Source: an uncultured Ruminococcus sp. (GTDB taxonomy: Bacteria > Bacillota > Clostridia > Oscillospirales > Ruminococcaceae). From it: DNA of 11,964 bases. The notes beneath the pieces were generated by a model. The model saw only the letters and a program-made list of their open reading frames with translations, did no database searches and was not told where the DNA came from. Below, piece by piece: positions 6,976 through 11,964 of this stretch. The first letter of the stretch is position 1. Each line of letters starts with the position of its first letter. Position numbers and translations under genes: made by a program. The stretch spans positions 1 through 11,964 of the forward strand of contig CANQCJ010000051.1 of assembly GCA_947589205.1 (NCBI GenBank), written 5' to 3'.

Positions 6976-8187
6976 TTACATGAGCTTGGCAAGTCTCTCG
7001 GCGATAGCGTTTAAAAACTCCTCGGTGTTTGCCTTCTGCTTGTTCGGCAGGTTAGAGAGCAGATAAAGATCTCCCGTCATAACGCCGTCCTCAACGGTCT
7101 GTATCGTCGCTTTTTCAAGCTTGTCCGCGTAAGAAACAAGCTCAGGCAGCTCGTCAAGCTCGCCGCGCTTTCTGAACGCGCCGCTCCATGCGAAAATAGT
7201 CGCTATCGGGTTGGTTGAGGTCTCCTCGCCTTTAAGGTACTTGTAATAGTGCCGCTGGACAGTGCCGTGAGCGGCTTCGTATTCGTAAATGCCGTCGGGG
7301 GAAACGAGCACGCTGGTCATCATCGACAGCGAACCGTAAGCGGTCGCCACCATATCGCTCATAACGTCGCCGTCATAGTTCTTGCAAGCCCAGATGTAAC
7401 CGCCCTGCGAACGGATAACGCGCGCTACCGCGTCGTCTATCAGCGTGTAGAAATATTCGATACCGGCTTCGTCAAATTTTTCCTTGTACTCTTTTTCAAA
7501 TATCTCCGCGAAAATATCCTTGAAATGGTGGTCGTATTTTTTGGAGATAGTGTCCTTAGTCGCAAACCAAACGTCCTGCTTGGTATCGAGCGCGTAATTG
7601 AAGCAGGCTCTCGCAAAGGAGGTTATAGAGTCGTCGCGGTTGTGCAGACCCTGGATAATTCCCGCCCCCTCGGTAAATTCGTGTATCGTTTCCTTTGTGA
7701 CAGTACCGTCGGGCGCGGTGCAGACAAGCTCGGTCTTTGAGCCTGCGGGCACTTGCATTTCAACGTTTTTGTAAACATCGCCGTAAGCGTGACGCGCTAT
7801 CGTGATAGGCTTTGTCCACGTCGGAATGTACGGAGTGATACCCTTAACAAGTATCGGCGCGCGGAAAACCGTGCCGTCGAGCATTGCGCGGATAGTGCCG
7901 TTGGGGGATTTCCACATTTCCTTTAAATTGTATTCAGGCATTCTCGCGGCGTTCGGCGTAATGGTCGCGCACTTTACCGCAACGCCGTATTTTTTAGCGG
8001 CGTTCGCCGAATCGATCGTTACTTGGTCGTCCGTCTCGTTTCTGTGGACAAGCCCGAGGTCGTAGTATTCGCTTTTAAGCTCAACATACGGCAGGATAAG
8101 AATATCCTTTATCTTCTGCCAGATGATCCTCGTCATCTCGTCTCCGTCCATCTCAACGAGCGGAGTTTTCATTTGAATTTTTTCCAT
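6976..8187 (-). CDS. icd: Isocitrate dehydrogenase, NADP-dependent (eukaryote-like homodimeric type)
   Basis: Oxidatively decarboxylates isocitrate to 2-oxoglutarate and CO2, making NADPH, in the cytoplasm. The 403 residues align over their full length with the eukaryotic IDH1/IDH2 type rather than the E. coli Icd type, and key residues keep nearly the same numbering as human IDH1. These include E-M-D-G-D-E-M-T-R near the start, substrate residues Ser94, Arg100, Arg109 and Arg132 (in A-R-H-A-Y-G), Lys211, and metal-binding Asp251/Asp252 and Asp274/Asp278 (in Y-D-G-D-V-M-S-D). A-A-H-G-T-V-Q-R-H at 305-313 contains the Arg-His pair that reads the NADP 2'-phosphate, so NADP use is expected. It is the second gene of an operon: 16 bp separate the acn stop from this ATG, and the ribosome site GGAGGG fills part of that gap. 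No promoter of its own is visible. All recognised catalytic residues are present. Confidence 0.95.
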   Translation of the reverse strand: MEKIQMKTPLVEMDGDEMTRIIWQKIKDILILPYVELKSEYYDLGLVHRNETDDQVTIDSANAAKKYGVAVKCATITPNAARMPEYNLKEMWKSPNGTIRAMLDGTVFRAPILVKGITPYIPTWTKPITIARHAYGDVYKNVEMQVPAGSKTELVCTAPDGTVTKETIHEFTEGAGIIQGLHNRDDSITSFARACFNYALDTKQDVWFATKDTISKKYDHHFKDIFAEIFEKEYKEKFDEAGIEYFYTLIDDAVARVIRSQGGYIWACKNYDGDVMSDMVATAYGSLSMMTSVLVSPDGIYEYEAAHGTVQRHYYKYLKGEETSTNPIATIFAWSGAFRKRGELDELPELVSYADKLEKATIQTVEDGVMTGDLYLLSNLPNKQKANTEEFLNAIAERLAKLM

Positions 8188-8195
8188 TTTTTATA

Positions 8196-8201
8196 CCCTC
8201 C
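8196..8201 (-). promoter_or_regulatory. Ribosome binding site of icd in the acn-icd gap
   Basis: On the minus strand GGAGGG lies 8 nt before the icd ATG at 8187 and 2 bp after the acn stop codon (8206-8204). This tight arrangement fits one transcript with possible translational coupling. Confidence 0.8.
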
Positions 8202-8203
8202 GA

Positions 8204-10144
8204 TTATTTCAAAGCTTCTCTCGTATAATCGAGCAGACCGCCCGCAAGGATTATATCCTTTGTCCTGCCGGTAAGCTCGCATAGAACGGGTATCTCGACA
8301 CCCTTGGTCTTGTTCACAAGAGTAAGCTCCGTCTTGTCGTTTATCACGCTTTCTCTTACATTTTCAACAGCTATATCATCGCCCTGCGAGATCCTGTCAT
8401 AGTCGGCTTCGTTTACAAACGTCAGCGGCAAAATTCCCGCGTTTATCAGATTAGCGCGGTGTATTCTCGCAAAGCTCTTTACCAGTACGGCTTTTACGCC
8501 CAAATACAGCGGCGCGAGGGCGGCGTGCTCTCTCGAAGAGCCTTGACCGTAGTTTGCTCCGCCGACGATTATCGACCTGCCGAGGTTTTTGGCTCTGCGC
8601 GGGAAGTCCTCATCGCATACCGTGAAGCAATGCTGCGAGATAGCGGGGATATTTGAACGCAGAGGCAGTATCTTCGCGCCCGCGGGCATGATGTGGTCGG
8701 TCGTGATGTTGTCGCCGACCTTGAGCGAGACCGCGCATTCTATGCTCTCATCGAGCGGAGAGGTCTCCGGGAAGGGCTTTATGTTCGGACCTCTGAGCAC
8801 CTCGACGCTGTCCATTTCCTCCTCGCTTGCGGGCGGCACTATCATGTTGTCGTTTACCTCAAATTTCTCGGGAAGCTTAAATTCAGGCATTTCGCCCAAA
8901 TATTCTCTCGGGTCGGTCAGATAGCCGGTCAGCGCGGAGACTGCCGCCATTTCGGGGGAAACGAGATAGATCTGTCCGTCCTTAGTGCCCGAGCGTCCCT
9001 CGAAGTTGCGGTTGAACGTTCTGAGCGAAACTCCGCCGCTGTTGGGCGACTGACCCATGCCTATACACGGTCCGCAAGCCGATTCAAGTATTCTCGCGCC
9101 TGCGTCTATCATATCGCTCAGCGCGCCGTTTTTGGCTATCATGTTGAGCACCTGCTTTGAACCGGGGGCGATAGCAAGCGACACGCTCGGGTCTACCGTC
9201 TTGCCCTTTAAGATGTAGGCCACCTTCATCATATCTACAAATGAAGAGTTCGTACATGAGCCTATGCAGACCTGATCTATTTTTAATTTTCCTATTTCTT
9301 CTACAGTTTTAACGTTGTCGGGTGAATGAGGACAAGCCGCCTGCGGCACAAGCTCGGAGAGGTCTATCTTTATTACCTCGTCATACTCCGCGTCAGCGTC
9401 CGCGCTTAACGGCTGATAGTCGTTTTCTCTGCCCTGCGCCTTTAAAAATTCGCGGGTAGTCTCGTCGGACGGGAAAATAGAGGTGGTCGCGCCCAGCTCC
9501 GCGCCCATGTTGGTAATGGTCGCTCTCTCGGGAACGGAAAGCGTTTTAACGCCCTCTCCGCAGTATTCGATGACCTTTCCGACGCCGCCCTTAACGCTCA
9601 TAATGCGCAGCACCTGTAAAATAACGTCCTTTGCCGATACCCAAGGGCTGAGCCTTCCGCTTAATTCGACCTTTACGACCTTAGGGCAGGTGATGTAATA
9701 CGCGCCGCCGCCCATTGCGACCGCAACGTCCTGACCGCCCGCGCCTATCGCTATCATGCCGATACCGCCGCCGGTGGGGGTGTGAGAATCCGAACCGATA
9801 AGCGTTTTTCCCGGAATGCCGAAGCGTTCAAGCTGTACCTGATGGCAGATGCCGTTTCCGGGGCGGGAAAAATATATGCCGTGCTTTTTGGCGACAGAGC
9901 CGATAAAGCGGTGGTCGTCAGCGTTTTCAAAGCCCGACTGAAGCGTGTTGTGGTCTATGTACGCTACACTTCTCTCGGTCCTTACGCGCGGAATGCCGAT
10001 AGCCTCAAATTCAAGATAAGCCATCGTTCCGGTAGCGTCCTGCGTGAGCGTCTGGTCTATGCGAATGCCTATTTCCTCACCCTTGACATACTCGCCGTCA
10101 ACAAGATGCGCCCTTAAAATTTTTTCCGTTAAAGTCATACCCAT
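8204..10144 (-). CDS. acn: Aconitate hydratase (short Aquifex-type)
   Basis: Interconverts citrate and isocitrate through cis-aconitate with a 4Fe-4S cluster. At 646 residues it is much shorter than AcnA/AcnB (about 850-900) and fits the short Aquifex-type aconitase group. It is larger than the LeuC large subunit of isopropylmalate isomerase and carries a fused swivel domain. Motifs: I-D-Q-T-L-T-Q-D (29-36), G-S-D-S-H-T-P-T-G-G-G (117-127), cluster ligands Cys297 (G-S-C-T-N-S-S), Cys357 and Cys360 (A-C-G-P-C-I-G-M-G), and in the swivel domain G-Q-G-S-S-R-E-H-A (533-541), which supplies the catalytic Ser537/Arg538. ATG at 10144 is preferred over ATG at 10138: AGGAC sits 12 nt upstream of the first, already a long spacing. 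First gene of an operon with icd; together they turn citrate into 2-oxoglutarate. A homoaconitase-like activity cannot be excluded, but the icd partner argues for aconitase. Confidence 0.92.
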   Translation of the reverse strand: MGMTLTEKILRAHLVDGEYVKGEEIGIRIDQTLTQDATGTMAYLEFEAIGIPRVRTERSVAYIDHNTLQSGFENADDHRFIGSVAKKHGIYFSRPGNGICHQVQLERFGIPGKTLIGSDSHTPTGGGIGMIAIGAGGQDVAVAMGGGAYYITCPKVVKVELSGRLSPWVSAKDVILQVLRIMSVKGGVGKVIEYCGEGVKTLSVPERATITNMGAELGATTSIFPSDETTREFLKAQGRENDYQPLSADADAEYDEVIKIDLSELVPQAACPHSPDNVKTVEEIGKLKIDQVCIGSCTNSSFVDMMKVAYILKGKTVDPSVSLAIAPGSKQVLNMIAKNGALSDMIDAGARILESACGPCIGMGQSPNSGGVSLRTFNRNFEGRSGTKDGQIYLVSPEMAAVSALTGYLTDPREYLGEMPEFKLPEKFEVNDNMIVPPASEEEMDSVEVLRGPNIKPFPETSPLDESIECAVSLKVGDNITTDHIMPAGAKILPLRSNIPAISQHCFTVCDEDFPRRAKNLGRSIIVGGANYGQGSSREHAALAPLYLGVKAVLVKSFARIHRANLINAGILPLTFVNEADYDRISQGDDIAVENVRESVINDKTELTLVNKTKGVEIPVLCELTGRTKDIILAGGLLDYTREALK

Positions 10145-10180
10145 TTTTCAAAAACAGTCCTTTCAAAGAGATCTAACCTT

Positions 10181-10209
10181 ATTATACACCAATGCAAGCC
10201 TTTTGTCAA
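10181..10209 (-). promoter_or_regulatory. Consensus sigma-A promoter of the acn-icd operon
   Basis: On the minus strand TTGACA (10209-10204), a 17-nt spacer and TATAAT (10186-10181) match the consensus perfectly. Transcription would start near 10174, with a leader of about 30 nt carrying AAAGGAC (10163-10157). I see no obvious operator palindrome over the boxes, so a citrate- or nitrogen-responsive regulator cannot be named from this sequence. Confidence 0.85.
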
Positions 10210-10301
10210 GCTCCAAAAATGAATTTTCTTTGCTTGATTCCTGCAAAATTTATGTTCAAAGCCTTAAAATCATAAGATTTTTGAATATTTTTAAGCTAAC
10301 T

Positions 10302-11964
10302 CTATTCATTTTTCGCCCGATAATCGGCGATAAGCGAAATAAATTTCTCCCCGTACCTGTCCGCCTTCATTCTTCCGACGCCGTTTACCTCCAAAAATTC
10401 CTCCGCCGTGACAGGCTTTTTTGCGCACATATCGTGAAGCGTGCTGTCGGAAAAAATAATATAAGACGGCACTCCCGCGAGCTGTGCAAGCCTTGTGCGC
10501 TGCTGCCGAAGCAGCTCAAACAGAAGCTCGTCCTCCTGTCCATAGCTTTTTTCCGTGCGCGCACCTCCCGCCGTCTCGGTCTTCGGCGAAACGGACGACT
10601 TAAACACCATCGAAAATTTTTCGCCGTCAAACAGTATACCGCGCGCCCTGCCCGTAAGGCTGAGCGTCTGAAAGTCTCCGCGCTTTATGTAACCGCGCCG
10701 CACAAGCTCCTCAACTATCGCGCGGAGCTTCAGCGCGTTCGTGTCCCTCATTATCCCGAAGGTCGAGAGCTTATCCAGCCCGCTGTCGGCGAGGCGTTTT
10801 TTCTGCGAACCCCGCAGGATATCCACAACGCTCTGCGCGCCCAGTCTCATGTGCCTTTGCGAAATGCGGTAGACGCAGGAAAGGATCTTCTGCGCCTCGA
10901 CGGTCACGTCCTCCTCCGAAAAGCCCGCCGCGCAGTTAGAGCATTTATTGCAGCGCTGCGGCGCGGCTTCGCCGAAATAGTGCAGTATAAATTCCCGCAG
11001 GCAGGAGCCCGCCGTGCAGTAGCGCGTCATATCCGACAGCCGCCGCAGGCTTCGGCGTTTCAACGCTTCCGCCTGCTCGCCGGTAAGCTCTGCCGTTTCG
11101 TTGGAATTTTCAATAAGAAACTGATTCAAGCGTATATCCTGCCGCGAAAAAAGCAGGGTGCAGACCGCCTCCGAGCCGTCTCTGCCCGCCCTGCCCGCTT
11201 CCTGATAGTAGCTTTCAAGATCCTTGGGCATATTAAAATGTATGACGAACGAAACGTTGGATTTATCTATCCCCATTCCGAAAGCGTTGGTCGCCGCCAT
11301 GACCCTTATCCTGTCATAAATAAAATCGTCCTGATTTTTCCTGCGCTCCTCCTCGCTCAGTCCCGCATGATAGCGCGTACAGGCAATTCCGCTTTGGTTG
11401 AGCGTTTCGCAGACAAGCTCGACGTTTTTTCTTGTCGCGCAGTAAATTATCCCGCTTTGTCCCTCGGCGTCCCTGACGAGCCTGACCGTTTCGGCGAGCT
11501 TGTCGGACGGTTCTTTTACGCTGAAATATAGATTTTTCCTGTCGAATCCTGTCGTAATGCAAAACGGCTCTTGAAGCCCCAGCATTTTTACGATATCGTC
11601 CCTGACGGCTTTTGTCGCGGTCGCCGTGAACGCCGCCATTGTCGGACGATAGCCGAGACTGTCGGCAAAGGCCTTTATTTCCAAGTATGACGGACGAAAA
11701 TCCTGTCCCCACTGCGAAACGCAGTGCGCCTCGTCGACGGCTATCATGCTTATTTTCACGCTGTGGGCAAATTCGATAAACGTCGGAGCGTTCAGCCGTT
11801 CGGGGGCGACGTAGATGAGCTTGTAGGCTCCCGCCCGTGCGCGCTCGAGCGCGGTATTGTACTGCGCTAAGGTAAGCGAGCTGTTTATGTAAGCCGCGCT
11901 TATGCCGCTCTGGATAAGCGAATTTACCTGGTCCTTCATCAGCGAGATGAGCGGCGAAATAACC
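10302..11964 (-). CDS. recQ: ATP-dependent DNA helicase RecQ, N-terminus cut by window edge
   Basis: A 3'-to-5' superfamily 2 helicase of recombination and replication-fork repair. The 553 visible residues begin at V-I-S-P-L-I-S-L-M-K-D-Q-V (motif Ia region). The missing part, roughly 65-75 residues by family length, would hold the Q motif and Walker A. Visible: D-E-A-H-C-V-S-Q-W-G-Q-D-F-R-P (motif II plus the aromatic-rich loop; DEAH codons at 11735-11724), A-F-T-A-T-A-T (motif III), A-T-N-A-F-G-M-G-I-D-K (motif V) and Y-Y-Q-E-A-G-R-A-G-R-D-G (motif VI). The RecQ zinc site is C-L-R-E-F ... C-N-K-C-S-N-C (about 11010-10930), then a winged-helix RQC domain. A complete HRDC domain ends the protein (about 10540-10305, with E-V-N-G-V-G-R-M-K-A-D-R-Y-G). 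This is the full RecQ-RQC-HRDC layout of E. coli RecQ. It ends in TAG 92 bp before the acn -35 box, with no strong terminator between. Confidence 0.95.
   Translation of the reverse strand, partial: VISPLISLMKDQVNSLIQSGISAAYINSSLTLAQYNTALERARAGAYKLIYVAPERLNAPTFIEFAHSVKISMIAVDEAHCVSQWGQDFRPSYLEIKAFADSLGYRPTMAAFTATATKAVRDDIVKMLGLQEPFCITTGFDRKNLYFSVKEPSDKLAETVRLVRDAEGQSGIIYCATRKNVELVCETLNQSGIACTRYHAGLSEEERRKNQDDFIYDRIRVMAATNAFGMGIDKSNVSFVIHFNMPKDLESYYQEAGRAGRDGSEAVCTLLFSRQDIRLNQFLIENSNETAELTGEQAEALKRRSLRRLSDMTRYCTAGSCLREFILHYFGEAAPQRCNKCSNCAAGFSEEDVTVEAQKILSCVYRISQRHMRLGAQSVVDILRGSQKKRLADSGLDKLSTFGIMRDTNALKLRAIVEELVRRGYIKRGDFQTLSLTGRARGILFDGEKFSMVFKSSVSPKTETAGGARTEKSYGQEDELLFELLRQQRTRLAQLAGVPSYIIFSDSTLHDMCAKKPVTAEEFLEVNGVGRMKADRYGEKFISLIADYRAKNE

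Noticed and set aside
10261..10296. Hairpin after recQ (CTTAAAA pairing with TTTTAAG)
   Set aside because: The stem is 7 bp and almost all A-T with a loop of about 19 nt and no proper U-run; too weak to call a terminator.
10044..11531. 495-codon open frame on the plus strand opposite recQ and the start of acn
   Set aside because: The opposite strand encodes recQ with all its motifs. This frame is Arg/Ala-rich, spans a gene boundary and a promoter, and resembles no protein.

Overview
The window looks like chromosomal DNA of a Gram-positive anaerobe, probably a Clostridia member of the Oscillospiraceae/Ruminococcaceae type. This is inference. The basis is strong AGGAGG-type ribosome sites, textbook sigma-A promoters, large exported proteins built from GLUG, InlB-type, CxxC and fibronectin modules, and a short aconitase next to a eukaryote-like NADP isocitrate dehydrogenase. 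No rRNA, tRNA, CRISPR array, transposase or phage gene was seen. Base composition looks uniform at roughly half GC, with AT-rich gaps.

Layout. (1) 1-226, minus: the first 75 codons of secD, with its own consensus promoter at 287-315. (2) 362-1804, minus: an exported protein with two InlB-type repeats and a papain-like Cys-His-Asp domain. (3) 1805-1973: a compact divergent promoter region. (4) 1974-6890, plus: a 1638-residue secreted protein with a GLUG-type region, an InlB-type repeat, Ig-like sequence, 19 tandem Cys/His modules of about 40 residues and two fibronectin type III domains. (5) 6917-6958: a terminator hairpin that can serve both converging units. (6) 10144 down to 6976, minus: a two-gene acn-icd operon with a consensus promoter at 10181-10209. 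(7) 10302-11964, minus: recQ, complete at its C-terminus but cut at its N-terminus by the window edge.

How the genes fit together. acn and icd convert citrate to 2-oxoglutarate with NADPH, the oxidative arm of a partial TCA cycle that usually feeds glutamate synthesis in such anaerobes; citrate synthase is not in the window. The two exported proteins are divergent neighbours, share InlB-type repeats and start from promoters whose -35 boxes are only 56 bp apart, so they may act together at the cell surface. secD belongs to the general secretion machinery. recQ is a DNA-repair helicase with no evident link to its neighbours.

The most unusual content is the Cys/His repeat array of the large secreted protein. 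It alternates two module types and contains a recent 243-bp two-module duplication. Next is the papain-like exported protein beside it.
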